In this document: in pieces, positions 1 through 8,048 of the stretch | How the letters are laid out: each line of letters opens with the position of its first letter | How positions within the stretch are numbered: position 1 is the stretch's first letter | Assembly: GCA_964566965.1 (NCBI GenBank) | Contig: CAZMKO010000015.1 | Coordinates: 1-45,318, forward strand | Reading direction: 5' to 3' | Source of the DNA: Oleiagrimonas sp964566965 | Lineage (GTDB): Bacteria > Pseudomonadota > Gammaproteobacteria > Xanthomonadales > Rhodanobacteraceae | Length of the DNA stretch: 45,318 nucleotides | Position numbers and translations under genes: made by a program | The notes under the pieces: model-generated | Seen by the model: only the letters and a program-made list of their open reading frames with translations | What the model was told of the DNA's origin: nothing | The model's database searches: none

Positions 1-142
1 AGGAGCGGCGGAAGCCGCGATCGGACCTTGCCGCAAGCCACGCCATTTTCCCGCGTTACCGGTCGCGCCTTCCAGCGCTCCTGCAATCGAACCTCAAGGC
101 TCGAATGTGAATTGCAGGAGCGGCGGAAGCCGCGACCGATGG
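1..142. repeat. REP-type repeat pair downstream of the kinase gene
   Basis: Two direct copies of a REP-like palindrome, AGGAGCGGCGGAAGCCGCGA, lie at 1-20 and 116-135. Between them, GCTCCTGCAAT (77-87) and ATTGCAGGAGC (111-121) form an 11-bp inverted repeat that could fold as a hairpin. The palindrome GGAGCGGC..GCCGC is the same core found in the repeats near 7960, 8870-8957 and 41370-41540. The hairpin lies just past the 3' end of the minus-strand kinase gene and might help end its transcript, but no U-run follows it. The rest of 1-186 holds no gene that I can support. Confidence 0.6.
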
Positions 143-186
143 TACCGCAGCGCCATGTGACGACGGTGAAATAAGGGTGGCGCGCG

Positions 187-1476
187 TCAACGGCGCCCCG
201 GAAACTGCAGCACGGCGACGGCGCCGGTGGTGTCTGGGCGCGGTTGCAGCGACACGTCCCAGTGGTACAAGTCGCATAGGCGCTTGACGATGGCCAAGCC
301 CAGGCCGGCACCGCTGCCGCTGGGAGCATCCTTGCCGCGCACGCCGCGCAGGAACAGGTTTTCCGCATCCTCGGGCTTGATGCCGGGGCCGGTATCCTCA
401 ACCACGACACGGTCATCCAGCACGCGCACCGTGACTTGCCCCTCGCGGGTGTATTTGATGGCATTTCCCACCAGGTTGGTCATCACGACCGACAACACCG
501 AGGCCGGTGCGCTGATGGTCAGCGGCTGCGTGGAGGCCAGCGTCAGCTCGATGGGGCGACCGCGCAGCTGGGGGCGCTGGCTTTCGACGACATCGGCGGC
601 GACTTTGGCGGCGTCGGTGGTCTCGCCCATGGTCGGGCCGCGACGTTCGGCACGCGAGAGCAGCAGCAGCGCCTCGATCATTTCAGTGGCCTGGCGTGAG
701 GAGCGCTCGATGCGTTTCAGGCGCTCGCGCAGTTTGTCGGTGAGATCGGGCGAGGACTGCAGCAGCTCGGTGGTGCTGCTGATGACGGCCAGCGGGGTGC
801 GCAGCTCATGGCTGACGTCGGAATTGAATTCGCGGTCGCGGGCCACCATGGCGGTCAGGCGCTCGGCATATTCGTCCAGGGCCTGGGCCAGTTCACCCAC
901 CTCGTCGCGGGCGAAGCGCGGTGCCAGCGGCTCGGCCTTGCCCTCGCGACGGAATTCGCGCAGGCGCTCGGCCAGTTCGGTCACCGGACGCATCACCCGG
1001 CGCGACAGCCACAGTCCGATGGCCAGCGACAGCAGACTGAAAAGGATGACCGCCGCGATCAGGCCGATCAGCAGCTGGTGCTTGCCCAGTTCGTCGCGAC
1101 TGACGTCGTAGCGCACGAAGCCGATGATGCCGTCCTTGCGCCGCACCGCCAGCTTGTAGTGGCGCCGGTTGCCGTCGGCGTCGGTGTCATAGATGTCGTG
1201 TACGCCGCTCTTGAGGTCCTGCCAGGCCAGCGGCATCTTGTACAGCGTGCGTTCGCTCTTGAACCATCCGCGCAGCAGTTCGGTCACCGGCGGCTTTCCG
1301 GCGAGCGCGCGGTCGACCGCCTGGTCGACATCATGCTGCAGCGCATTGACGACCAACTGATCCTCGACCTTGGCACGCACGTACATGGCGGCCACGGCAA
1401 ACAGCACGCTCAGCCCCAGGCCGAACAGCGCGAACGAGACGATCAGGCGCGTGCGCAGCCTATGTCGGGAGCGCAT
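187..1476 (-). CDS. Sensor histidine kinase, HisKA type
   Basis: Inner-membrane sensor kinase of 429 residues that autophosphorylates a histidine and passes the phosphate to the regulator encoded just upstream. One membrane segment lies near residues 11-32 and another near 135-157, enclosing a periplasmic domain of about 100 residues. A HAMP linker follows (about 158-212), then the H-box SDVSHELRTPLAV with H223, then an HATPase domain with an N-box (NLVGNAIKYT), DTGPGI and GSGAGLGL. The start overlaps the end of the regulator gene by 17 bp, so the two are probably translationally coupled. The ligand cannot be read from the sequence. The partner regulator resembles Xanthomonas RaxR, so RaxH is the nearest named relative I can suggest from memory, but I do not assign that name. 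Confidence 0.93.
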   Translation of the reverse strand: MRSRHRLRTRLIVSFALFGLGLSVLFAVAAMYVRAKVEDQLVVNALQHDVDQAVDRALAGKPPVTELLRGWFKSERTLYKMPLAWQDLKSGVHDIYDTDADGNRRHYKLAVRRKDGIIGFVRYDVSRDELGKHQLLIGLIAAVILFSLLSLAIGLWLSRRVMRPVTELAERLREFRREGKAEPLAPRFARDEVGELAQALDEYAERLTAMVARDREFNSDVSHELRTPLAVISSTTELLQSSPDLTDKLRERLKRIERSSRQATEMIEALLLLSRAERRGPTMGETTDAAKVAADVVESQRPQLRGRPIELTLASTQPLTISAPASVLSVVMTNLVGNAIKYTREGQVTVRVLDDRVVVEDTGPGIKPEDAENLFLRGVRGKDAPSGSGAGLGLAIVKRLCDLYHWDVSLQPRPDTTGAVAVLQFPGRR

Positions 1477-2146
1477 CGGGGTCGACCATGCGGTAGCCGA
1501 TACCGTGGCGGGTATGGATCAGCGGCTTGTCGAACGGTTTGTCGATGGCGGCGCGCAGCCCGTGGATGTGCACGCGCAGCGAGTCCGAGTCGGGCAACTC
1601 CTCGCCCCAGACCTTTTGTTCCAGATCCTGGCGGGTGACCACCGACGGGCTGGCTTCCATCAGCGCCTGCAGCAGCTTCAGGCCAATGGGATTGAGCTGG
1701 ATCGACTTGCCTTCGCGGATCACCGTCAGGGTGTCGAGGTTGAAGGTGAGGTTGGCCACCTTGAGCACGCGGCTCTGCGGGCCCTTGCCGCGGCGGGCCA
1801 GCACCTCCAGGCGTACGCCCAGCTCTTGCAGCGCGAACGGTTTGGTCATGTAGTCGTCGGCGCCCGATTCGAAACCGGTGATCTTCTGTTCCAGCGCGTC
1901 GCGCGCGGTCAGCATCAGGATCGGGGTCTGCTTGCGCGCCTCCTGGCGCAGCTTGCGTGCCACCTCCAGGCCGTCCATGCCGGGCAGCGTGAGATCGAGC
2001 ACGATGACGTCGAAGTCGTGCACCACGGCCAGGTGCAGCCCGGTGACGCCGTCGCCGGCGAAATCGGCCACGTGGCCGCGGTCTTCCAGATAGTCACCGA
2101 TGTTGGTGGCCAGGTCGTTGTTGTCTTCGATCACCAAGACGTGCAT
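1460..2146 (-). CDS. Response regulator, OmpR/PhoB family (RaxR-like)
   Basis: DNA-binding response regulator of 228 residues. The receiver domain covers about 1-115, with acidic pocket E7/D8, phospho-acceptor D51 (VIVLDLTLPGMDG), the conserved T in LMLTARD and the K in MTKPF. A winged-helix output domain follows (about 128-222), with a RVHIHGLRAAIDKPF recognition-helix region. It is first in a two-gene operon with the histidine kinase, overlapping it by 17 bp. The phrase EELPDSDSLRVHIHGLR and the general sequence recall RaxR of Xanthomonas. Family and function class are certain; the target genes are unknown. Confidence 0.95.
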   Translation of the reverse strand: MHVLVIEDNNDLATNIGDYLEDRGHVADFAGDGVTGLHLAVVHDFDVIVLDLTLPGMDGLEVARKLRQEARKQTPILMLTARDALEQKITGFESGADDYMTKPFALQELGVRLEVLARRGKGPQSRVLKVANLTFNLDTLTVIREGKSIQLNPIGLKLLQALMEASPSVVTRQDLEQKVWGEELPDSDSLRVHIHGLRAAIDKPFDKPLIHTRHGIGYRMVDPDALPT

Positions 2147-2297
2147 GGGGTTCCTCGCGGTGACGGCGCCGATTTGTCACGCACAGCTTAGCCGGAATCG
2201 GCCGTACTGGCGATGACCGGACGCTGAGCCGTGGTCGCCGGTCGGCACATGCACGAACCCGGCGGACGGCGGCCGCGTGACGAATCGGACAGGCAAG

Positions 2298-2344
2298 AAA
2301 AAACCCGGGCTGGCCACGTCACTGGGGAGACGCCATGCCCGGGT
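2298..2344 (-). terminator. Strong terminator-like hairpin with U-run (minus strand)
   Basis: Read on the minus strand, ACCCGGGC (2344-2337) pairs perfectly with GCCCGGGT (2310-2303). Inside, TGGC pairs with GCCA and GTC with GAC around a loop UCCCCAGU, and six U residues follow (2303-2298). This is a good intrinsic terminator for transcripts running leftward from tRNA-Gly or from a promoter near 2415. It may instead be the 3' end of a small RNA (see the separate entry). Confidence 0.65.
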
Positions 2345-2408
2345 CAAGTTGACTGCCCCGATCACCATGCACTGCCGCATCCGCAGGGATGCATCAGCCA
2401 ACACAGTG
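2298..2408 (-). ncRNA. Candidate small RNA between tRNA-Gly and the two-component operon
   Basis: The 380-bp stretch 2147-2526 has no credible protein gene. On its minus strand I see a TATGAT -10-like hexamer (2420-2415), then a tight hairpin GCATCC-CUGC-GGAUGC (2392-2377), a single-stranded section, and the terminator hairpin with a C-rich loop and U6 tail ending at 2298. That would make a structured transcript of about 110 nt. A C-rich loop (UCCCC) can contact Shine-Dalgarno regions in other small RNAs. No -35 box at good spacing was found and no Rfam family was recognised, so this is a hypothesis. It might instead be a read-through leader of the regulator gene at 2146. Confidence 0.3.
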
Positions 2409-2526
2409 GCAATGATCATACGATTGGGAGGTTTAAACGCCCGTTAAGAAAACGCTTGAAAAACGCGGTCGCGTGGTGGCGCAGAGGGCGTGGCCGGCGC
2501 GGATGGGCGGGTCGGCGGGAAAGGAA

Positions 2527-2600
2527 TGGAGCGGGCGAAGGGAATCGAACCCTCGTCAGTAGCTTGGGAAGCTACAGCTCTACCATTGAGCTACGCCCGC
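2527..2600 (-). tRNA. tRNA-Gly (anticodon CCC)
   Basis: On the minus strand the gene starts GCGGGCGTAGCTCAATGG and folds into a complete cloverleaf. The 7-bp acceptor stem is GCGGGCG/CGCCCGC, the D-arm contains AGCTCAATGGTAGAGCT, the anticodon stem GTAGC/GCTAC encloses the loop TTCCCAA (anticodon CCC), and the T-arm has GGTTCGATTCC. Discriminator base U73 (usual for bacterial tRNA-Gly) and an encoded CCA close the gene at 2527. It reads GGG codons. thiS is transcribed divergently. Confidence 0.95.
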
Positions 2601-2611
2601 GCCGCACCGGC

Positions 2612-2640
2612 ATGGTACCTGCCTCGAGGCGGATTGGGAA
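2612..2640 (-). promoter_or_regulatory. Promoter of tRNA-Gly
   Basis: On the minus strand, TTCCCA (2640-2635) and TACCAT (2617-2612) are separated by 17 bp and placed to start transcription a few bases before the mature tRNA 5' end at 2600. Both hexamers match the sigma70 consensus only in part. Confidence 0.4.
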
Positions 2641-2669
2641 TATGTGTCCGGTGCGGGTGGTGCGCGGGT

Positions 2670-2675
2670 TACAAT
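2670..2675 (+). promoter_or_regulatory. -10 box of thiS, apparently leaderless
   Basis: TACAAT ends exactly 6 bp before the ATG at 2682, so the expected transcription start falls on or beside the A of the start codon. No Shine-Dalgarno sequence can fit. The same arrangement is seen at prmC. A clear -35 box is not visible. Confidence 0.5.
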
Positions 2676-2681
2676 GGCGCC

Positions 2682-2882
2682 ATGCAAATCACCCTCAATG
2701 GCCGCGCCGGCGATTACGCCGAAGCCACCACTGTCAGCCAACTCCTGGAACAGGCCGGATACGCGCAACGGCGTGTGGCGGTCGAGGTCAATCGCGAGAT
2801 CGTGCCGCGCAGCCGACATGCCGGGCATGTCCTGCATGAGGGTGACCAGGTCGAGATCGTTCAGGCCATCGGCGGTGGCTGA
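2682..2882 (+). CDS. thiS: Sulfur carrier protein ThiS
   Basis: Small ubiquitin-fold sulfur carrier of 66 residues for thiamine biosynthesis. Its C-terminal Gly-Gly is adenylated and thiocarboxylated, and the sulfur is then used by ThiG to build the thiazole ring. The protein begins MQITLNG and ends VQAIGGG, which gives the required terminal glycines and the usual length. An upstream in-frame extension is possible but has no family match; the ATG at 2682 fits ThiS proteins and the adjacent TACAAT box. thiG follows 42 bp downstream in the same orientation. No TPP riboswitch lies in the 81 bp between the tRNA gene and this start. Confidence 0.93.
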   Translation: MQITLNGRAGDYAEATTVSQLLEQAGYAQRRVAVEVNREIVPRSRHAGHVLHEGDQVEIVQAIGGG

Positions 2883-2924
2883 ACCGCTGCCGTTTCCGTT
2901 TTTCACCCGCATTCGATCGTTGCC

Positions 2925-3725
2925 ATGAACCAACCGCCCACCGACATCCCCGATTCCCTGGTCATCGCCGGCACCCGCTACGCCTCGCGCCTGCTTACCG
3001 GCACCGGCAAATACCGCGATTTCGACGAAACCCGCTCCGCCACCCTGGCGGCCGGTACGGAAATCGTCACGGTCGCCATACGTCGCACCAACATCGGCCA
3101 GGATGCCGACCAGCCCAGCCTGCTGGACGCCTTGCCGCCGTCGGAATTCACGTTGCTGCCGAATACCGCCGGTTGCTACAACGCGGCCGATGCCGTGCGC
3201 ACCTGTCGGCTGGCGCGTGAACTGCTGGATGGCCACAAGCTGGTCAAGCTGGAAGTGCTGGGCGATGACAAGACGCTGTATCCGGATGTCACCGAAACCC
3301 TGAAGGCCGCCGAGGAACTGGTGGCCGACGGGTTCGACGTCATGGTCTACACCAGTGACGATCCGATCCTGGCGCGGCGGCTGGAGGCCATCGGCTGCGT
3401 GGCGGTGATGCCGCTGGCGGCGCCGATCGGCTCCGGGCTGGGTATCCAGAACAAGTACAACCTCATGGAGATCGTGGAGAACGCCGGTGTGCCGATCATC
3501 GTCGATGCCGGCGTGGGCACCGCCTCGGATGCCGCGGTGGCCATGGAGCTGGGTTGCGACGGGGTGCTGATGAACAGCGCCATTGCTGGTGCGCGCGAAC
3601 CGGTGCTGATGGCGCACGCCATGAAACTGGCGGTGCAGGCCGGCCGTGCCGCGTTCCGTGCCGGTCGCATTCCGCGCAAGCGGTACGCCTCGGCATCCAG
3701 TCCCGTCGATGGAACCATTGCCTGA
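2925..3725 (+). CDS. thiG: Thiazole synthase ThiG
   Basis: Cytosolic (beta/alpha)8 enzyme of 266 residues. It condenses 1-deoxyxylulose 5-phosphate, dehydroglycine and ThiS-thiocarboxylate sulfur into the thiamine thiazole phosphate. The Schiff-base lysine is expected at K108 in LVKLEVLGD by comparison with known ThiG proteins. The C-terminal phosphate-binding stretch (VDAGVGTASDAAVAMELG, GVLMNSAIA) is intact. The substrate 1-deoxyxylulose 5-phosphate is made by Dxs, also encoded in this window. It follows thiS and is 3 bp from trmB, so the three genes are probably co-transcribed. Full length, nothing missing. Confidence 0.97.
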   Translation: MNQPPTDIPDSLVIAGTRYASRLLTGTGKYRDFDETRSATLAAGTEIVTVAIRRTNIGQDADQPSLLDALPPSEFTLLPNTAGCYNAADAVRTCRLARELLDGHKLVKLEVLGDDKTLYPDVTETLKAAEELVADGFDVMVYTSDDPILARRLEAIGCVAVMPLAAPIGSGLGIQNKYNLMEIVENAGVPIIVDAGVGTASDAAVAMELGCDGVLMNSAIAGAREPVLMAHAMKLAVQAGRAAFRAGRIPRKRYASASSPVDGTIA

Positions 3726-3728
3726 ATC

Positions 3729-4454
3729 ATGCCCACCCAAGACACCCCGCCAACCGCCGATCCGCGCCGTCCCGGTGACGCGCCGCACCGCCCGGTACGC
3801 AGTTTCGTGTTGCGTGAGGGCCGTATCACGCCGGCGCAAAAACGTGCCTTCGACGCGCACTGGGCCCGTTTCGGGCTGGATTACCACGGCCGCGAACGCG
3901 ACCTCGACGCCGTGTTCGGGCGCCGGGCCCCGCGCGTGATGGAGATCGGCTTCGGCAACGGCGAGGCATTGGCCTGGGCCGGTACGCACGATCCGGACCG
4001 GGACTACATCGGCGTGGAAGTACATCGTCCGGGTGTGGGGCGGCTGATGAATGCGCTGGCCGATGCCGGCGCCGACCATGTGCGCGTGTACCGGCACGAT
4101 GCCGTGGAAGTGCTGCGCGACGAGATCGCGCCGGGCGCGTTGTCCGAGGTACGCATCTGGTTTCCCGACCCGTGGCCGAAGAAGCGCCATCACAAGCGGC
4201 GCCTGGTGCAGCCGGCGTTCGTGGACCTGGTCGCCTCGCGTGTCGCTCCGGGCGGGTTGCTGCATCTGGCCACGGATTGGGCCGAATACGCCGAGCACAT
4301 GCGCGAGGTGATGGCGCAGGCCCGTGGCTGGCGCAACCGTTCGGCCAGCGGCGATTACGTGGACTGCCCGTCGTGGCGCATCACGACGCATTTCGAGCAA
4401 CGCGGACGCAAGCTCGGGCATGGCGTATGGGACCTGCTGCATGAACGCATTTGA
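3729..4454 (+). CDS. trmB: tRNA (guanine-N7-)-methyltransferase TrmB
   Basis: SAM-dependent enzyme of 241 residues that makes 7-methylguanosine at position 46 of tRNAs. The SAM-binding motif EIGFGNGE lies at residues 72-79, and the family signature WFPDPWPKKRHHKRR follows at about 139-153. The first 25 residues are a low-complexity tail. The start lies 3 bp after the thiG stop codon, which implies one transcript with the thiamine genes although the functions are unrelated; thiG-trmB adjacency is, to my knowledge, common in this order. Confidence 0.97.
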   Translation: MPTQDTPPTADPRRPGDAPHRPVRSFVLREGRITPAQKRAFDAHWARFGLDYHGRERDLDAVFGRRAPRVMEIGFGNGEALAWAGTHDPDRDYIGVEVHRPGVGRLMNALADAGADHVRVYRHDAVEVLRDEIAPGALSEVRIWFPDPWPKKRHHKRRLVQPAFVDLVASRVAPGGLLHLATDWAEYAEHMREVMAQARGWRNRSASGDYVDCPSWRITTHFEQRGRKLGHGVWDLLHERI

Positions 4455-4536
4455 CTCGCCGCGCGTGGCGGGCAAGCATCAACCGTGACATTCGGGTAAT
4501 CCCGATCCGAGACTGCGCTGGGAAGACGACACTTCG

Positions 4537-6396
4537 ATGGATACTGCCGCCGCCGGTTTGAGCCTGAGCCCCGACATGATGCTGGTGCTGGGCCTGGTCG
4601 GTTTCACCATGTTCATGCTGGTCATGGAGTGGATCCGTGCCGACATGGTGGCGTTGCTGGTGGTGGTGGTGATCGGCCTGACCGGACTGATTCCGCCCGA
4701 GCAGGTGTTCGAGGGCTTCGCCGGCAACGCCGTGATCGCCATCATCGCCATCATGATCATGGGCGAGGGCCTGGACCGTGCCGGCGTGCTCACGGTGACC
4801 GCCAACTTCGTGATGCGCGTGGCCGGCGGCGTGGAATCGCGCCTGGGCGTGGTGATCAATTCGGTGGCCAGCGGCCTCAGCGCCATCATCCCCAGCCAGG
4901 CCCTGGCCACGTTGATGATCCCGATCTCGGGCCGGCTGTCCTCGCGCACGGGCGTGCCGTTGTCGCGCATGTTGCTGCCGATGGCCTGCTGCATCCTCAC
5001 CGGCACCAACACCACGTTGATCGGCAACTCGCCGCTGATCCTCCTCAACGATCTGGTCGACAGCGCCAACCGCAACCTGCCACCGGGCGCGCACACCATT
5101 CCCAAGTTCGGCCTGTTCAGCGTGACGCCGGTGGGCCTGGCGCTGGCGGTGCTGGGCATCGCCTTTTTCTATTTCTTCTCGCGCAAGCTGCTGCCGGCAC
5201 GCGAGGGTGAGCGCCAGAAGGTCACGCCGGGGCGCACCGAAAGCTATTTCGCCGACACCTACGGCATTTCCGGGAATACCGTCGAGCTCACGGTCACGGC
5301 CGAAAGTCCGCTGGTGGGCATGAGCGTGGTCGAAGCCGAGCAGCTGTACAACGCGCCCCTCATCCTGGCCATGAAGAACGGCAACGAGTCGCGCATGGCG
5401 CCACCGGCCGACCAGATGATCTGGGTCGGCAGCATCCTCGGCGTGCTGGGCAGTCGCGAGCAGGTGGCCGAATTCGCCAACAATCAGCTGTGCCGGTTGT
5501 CGCCGCGCATGCGCCAGTTGTCGGACCTGTTCAATCCGACTCGCGCCGGCATTTCCGAGGTCGTGATTCCGCCCGGCTCGCGTTTCATCAAGCACACCGT
5601 GGGTGAGTTGCACCTGCGCAAGCGCTACGGCATTTCGCCGCTGGCGCTCAACCGCGGCGACCAGGTGTTTCGCGAGGATCTGCGTGACGTCAGCATCCGG
5701 GCCGGCGATACCATGGTGCTGCACAGCCATTGGCGCGACCTGGTGATGGCGCAGGAAGACCGCGACATGGTGGTGGTGACCGATGTGCCCAAAGAGGAGC
5801 AGCGGCCCGGCAAGCTGTGGGTCGCGGTGAGCATTTTCCTCGGGGCCATGGCGTTGTCGTTGTTCACCCGGCTGGACCTGTCGGTATCGATGATGACCGG
5901 TGCGATCGCCATGCTCCTGACCGGCGTGTTGAACATGGACGAGGCCTATCACGGCATCAACTGGAAGACCATTTTCGTCACCGCGTGCCTGTTGCCGTTG
6001 GGCTGGTCCATGGATGCCACCGGTGCCGCCACTTGGCTGGCACAGGAGCTGCTGGTGTTCTCGCACGGGTCGCCACAGTGGCTGCTTCAGACGATCATGG
6101 CGGTGCTGACACTGCTGTTCTCGCAGGTGATGAGCAATGTCGGTGCCACCGTGATGATGGTGCCGATCGCCATCTCCGTGGCCATCGCCACCGGCGGCAA
6201 TCCGGCCGCCTACGCCATGATCGTGGCGGTGTCGTCCTCCAACACCTTCCTGATCATGTCCGGCCATCCCAGTCTGATGCTGGTCGCCGGACCCGGCGGC
6301 TATCGCAGCAGTGACCTGCTGCGGGTGGGTGTGCCGCTGACCTTGCTGGTGCTGGCCGTCACCCTGGTTGTCATCAACTTCACCTACGGCTGGTAA
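4537..6396 (+). CDS. SLC13/DASS-type permease with TrkA-C domains
   Basis: Polytopic inner-membrane transporter of 619 residues. Hydrophobic helices fill about residues 13-195 and 420-619. Between them is a cytosolic region of about 220 residues that looks like two RCK/TrkA-C modules (YGISGNTVELTVTAESPLVGMSV; YGISPLALNRGDQVF). Motifs GTNTTLIGNSP in the first half and MSNVGATVMMVPIAI in the second are the paired substrate/Na+-binding SNT-like turns of the DASS fold. Family members carry sulfate, dicarboxylates or related anions; the substrate cannot be chosen from sequence alone. It starts 82 bp after trmB and ends 13 bp before thiL. Confidence 0.88.
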   Translation: MDTAAAGLSLSPDMMLVLGLVGFTMFMLVMEWIRADMVALLVVVVIGLTGLIPPEQVFEGFAGNAVIAIIAIMIMGEGLDRAGVLTVTANFVMRVAGGVESRLGVVINSVASGLSAIIPSQALATLMIPISGRLSSRTGVPLSRMLLPMACCILTGTNTTLIGNSPLILLNDLVDSANRNLPPGAHTIPKFGLFSVTPVGLALAVLGIAFFYFFSRKLLPAREGERQKVTPGRTESYFADTYGISGNTVELTVTAESPLVGMSVVEAEQLYNAPLILAMKNGNESRMAPPADQMIWVGSILGVLGSREQVAEFANNQLCRLSPRMRQLSDLFNPTRAGISEVVIPPGSRFIKHTVGELHLRKRYGISPLALNRGDQVFREDLRDVSIRAGDTMVLHSHWRDLVMAQEDRDMVVVTDVPKEEQRPGKLWVAVSIFLGAMALSLFTRLDLSVSMMTGAIAMLLTGVLNMDEAYHGINWKTIFVTACLLPLGWSMDATGAATWLAQELLVFSHGSPQWLLQTIMAVLTLLFSQVMSNVGATVMMVPIAISVAIATGGNPAAYAMIVAVSSSNTFLIMSGHPSLMLVAGPGGYRSSDLLRVGVPLTLLVLAVTLVVINFTYGW

Positions 6397-6409
6397 TCGA
6401 AGGCATCCG

Positions 6410-7360
6410 ATGGAATTCGACCTCATTGACATCATCCGCACGCGCACGGCGGCGACGCGTGCGGATGTCGCCCTCGGCATCGGGGACGACGCGGCCCTGT
6501 TGACGCCACCGCCGGGTCACGAACTGGCCGTCGCCATCGACACGCTGGTCGAGGGCGTGCATTTTCCGCGTGGTACCGCGCCGGCGGACATCGGCTGGAA
6601 GGCGTTGGCGGTAAATCTTTCGGATCTGGCGGCGATGGGCGCCACGCCAGCCTGGGCGGTGGCTTCGTTGACGCTGCCTCAGGCCGATGCAGCCTTCGTG
6701 GAGGCGCTGGCGGACGGCTTTTCACAACTGGCGCGACAGTTCCACGTGGCACTTGTGGGCGGGGACACCACGCGCGGACCGCTCAGCATGTCGGTGGCCG
6801 TGCACGGATTCGTGCCGGCTGGTCAGGGGCTGATGCGTGGTGCGGCCCGGCCCGGCGACCCCTTGTTCGTGACCGGCACCCTGGGAGACGCCGCCGGGGC
6901 CCTGCATTGCCTCGGTCGCGACGGCGCCGACGTGCAGGCGCTGCGTGCCCGGCTGGACCGGCCGCAGCCAAGGGTGGCCGCTGGCCAGGCGCTGCGCGGC
7001 GTGGCCCATGCCGCGATCGACATTTCCGACGGTCTGCTGGCCGATCTCGGCCATGTCTGTCGGGCCAGCAATGTGGGTGCCGATATTCGCATCGACGCGC
7101 TGCCGTGTTCGCCGTCGCTGCTGGCATTGTTCGATGAGCCGAGCGCACGCGAGCTGGCGCTGACCGGCGGCGACGATTACGAATTGTGTTTCAGCGTGCC
7201 GCAGGCGCGCTCGACCGAAGTGGTCGGGAACATGGCACGGGTCGGCGGCGGTGTGACTTGCATCGGGCGCATCGTCGAAGGTGAACGCGTTCGCGTGCTG
7301 GACGGGCAGGGTCACGAGGTCACGCCCGCGAGCCGCGGCTGGGAGCATTTTCACGCATGA
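6410..7360 (+). CDS. thiL: Thiamine-monophosphate kinase ThiL
   Basis: ATP-dependent kinase of 316 residues that converts thiamine monophosphate to the active cofactor thiamine pyrophosphate. Recognisable features are the N-terminal metal/ATP loop GIGDDAALL, the DTLVEGVHFP segment, LVGGDTTRG, ISDGLLADLGH and the C-terminal LTGGDDYELCF. I chose the ATG at 6410 (MEFDLIDIIR); an upstream in-frame ATG would overlap the permease end and has no family support. The stop overlaps the pgpA start by 4 bp. It completes the thiamine group begun by thiS and thiG in this window. Confidence 0.96.
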   Translation: MEFDLIDIIRTRTAATRADVALGIGDDAALLTPPPGHELAVAIDTLVEGVHFPRGTAPADIGWKALAVNLSDLAAMGATPAWAVASLTLPQADAAFVEALADGFSQLARQFHVALVGGDTTRGPLSMSVAVHGFVPAGQGLMRGAARPGDPLFVTGTLGDAAGALHCLGRDGADVQALRARLDRPQPRVAAGQALRGVAHAAIDISDGLLADLGHVCRASNVGADIRIDALPCSPSLLALFDEPSARELALTGGDDYELCFSVPQARSTEVVGNMARVGGGVTCIGRIVEGERVRVLDGQGHEVTPASRGWEHFHA

Positions 7361-7866
7361 ACGACAAGATCACGCTCAGTGTCGCCCAACGGCGGGCGCT
7401 GGTGACCGATCCGGCGGGCTGGATCGCGACCGGATTCGGCTCGGGCCTGGTACCGCGCATGCAGGGCACGGTCGGTTCCGCCGTGGCGTTGCTGCCGTGG
7501 TGGTTCCTGTGGTGCGGGTTGTCGTTGCCGGCCTACCTGTTGATGCTGGTATTGGCGTTCGCGGTCGGGGTCTGGGCCTGTCGCCGCAGCAGTCAACGCA
7601 TCGCCTTCGCGGACCACCGCGCCCTGGTGTGGGATGAATTCGTGGGCCAGTGGCTGGCGCTGCTGCCACTACTGGCCGGGCCGTCGCCATGGTGGATGGT
7701 GCTCGCCGGCTTCGTGTTGTTCCGCGTGTTCGACGTGGCCAAGCCGTGGCCCATCGGCTGGCTGGATGCACGCGTCAAGGGCGGCACCGGCGTGATGCTG
7801 GATGACGTCGTGGCCGGCATTTTTGCCGCCATCGTGTTGGCTGTCGCCAAGGTGTTCCTGGGCTAG
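7357..7866 (+). CDS. pgpA: Phosphatidylglycerophosphatase A
   Basis: Membrane phosphatase of 169 residues that dephosphorylates phosphatidylglycerol phosphate to phosphatidylglycerol. The PgpA signature is clear: GFGSGLVPRMQGTVGS near residues 26-41, LVWDEFVGQWLAL near 89-101, and the FRVFDVAKPWPIGWLD block followed by GGTGVMLDDVVAG. It overlaps thiL by the ATGA tetranucleotide; thiL-pgpA pairing is widespread in gammaproteobacteria. About four hydrophobic segments are present. Confidence 0.96.
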   Translation: MNDKITLSVAQRRALVTDPAGWIATGFGSGLVPRMQGTVGSAVALLPWWFLWCGLSLPAYLLMLVLAFAVGVWACRRSSQRIAFADHRALVWDEFVGQWLALLPLLAGPSPWWMVLAGFVLFRVFDVAKPWPIGWLDARVKGGTGVMLDDVVAGIFAAIVLAVAKVFLG

Positions 7867-7930
7867 CGCGGCGGGACACGGTGTTGCGCCAGGGACGCAG
7901 AAGCGACATCCGGTGCGGCGACGGCGGGAA

Positions 7931-8035
7931 CCTCGAAAAACCGGATACAGGGTCAGCCTGTGGGCGCGGCCTCAGCCGCGATCGGTGCTTGCGGGTATCT
8001 CGTCATCGCGGAGATATCGGCACATGCCGGCTGCA
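7931..8035. repeat. REP/MITE-like element, copy 1
   Basis: Starts with CCTCGAAAAACCGG, then a REP palindrome (GTGGGCGCGGCCTCAGCCGCGAT, 7960-7982), then the spacer GTGCTTGCGGGTATCTCG and a decayed inverted REP half (CATCGCGG). The same order and the same spacer occur at 41342-41465, so this is a dispersed element rather than a chance palindrome. The right end is degraded. Confidence 0.6.
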
Positions 8036-8048
8036 GCGTGTCGCCCGG

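Noticed and set aside
2601..2681. TPP riboswitch in front of thiS
   Set aside because: Only 81 bp separate the tRNA gene from thiS, no THI-box (CUGAGA, ACCUGAUC) is present, and the -10 box abuts the start codon.
2580..4475. Long open frame of over 600 codons on the minus strand opposite thiS, thiG and trmB
   Set aside because: It mirrors three certain genes, is rich in His, Gln, Arg and Gly with no domain, and is an artefact of high-GC codon use. The same applies to long frames opposite the permease (4381-6480), the aminopeptidase (29745-32495) and the ClC gene (35865-38171).
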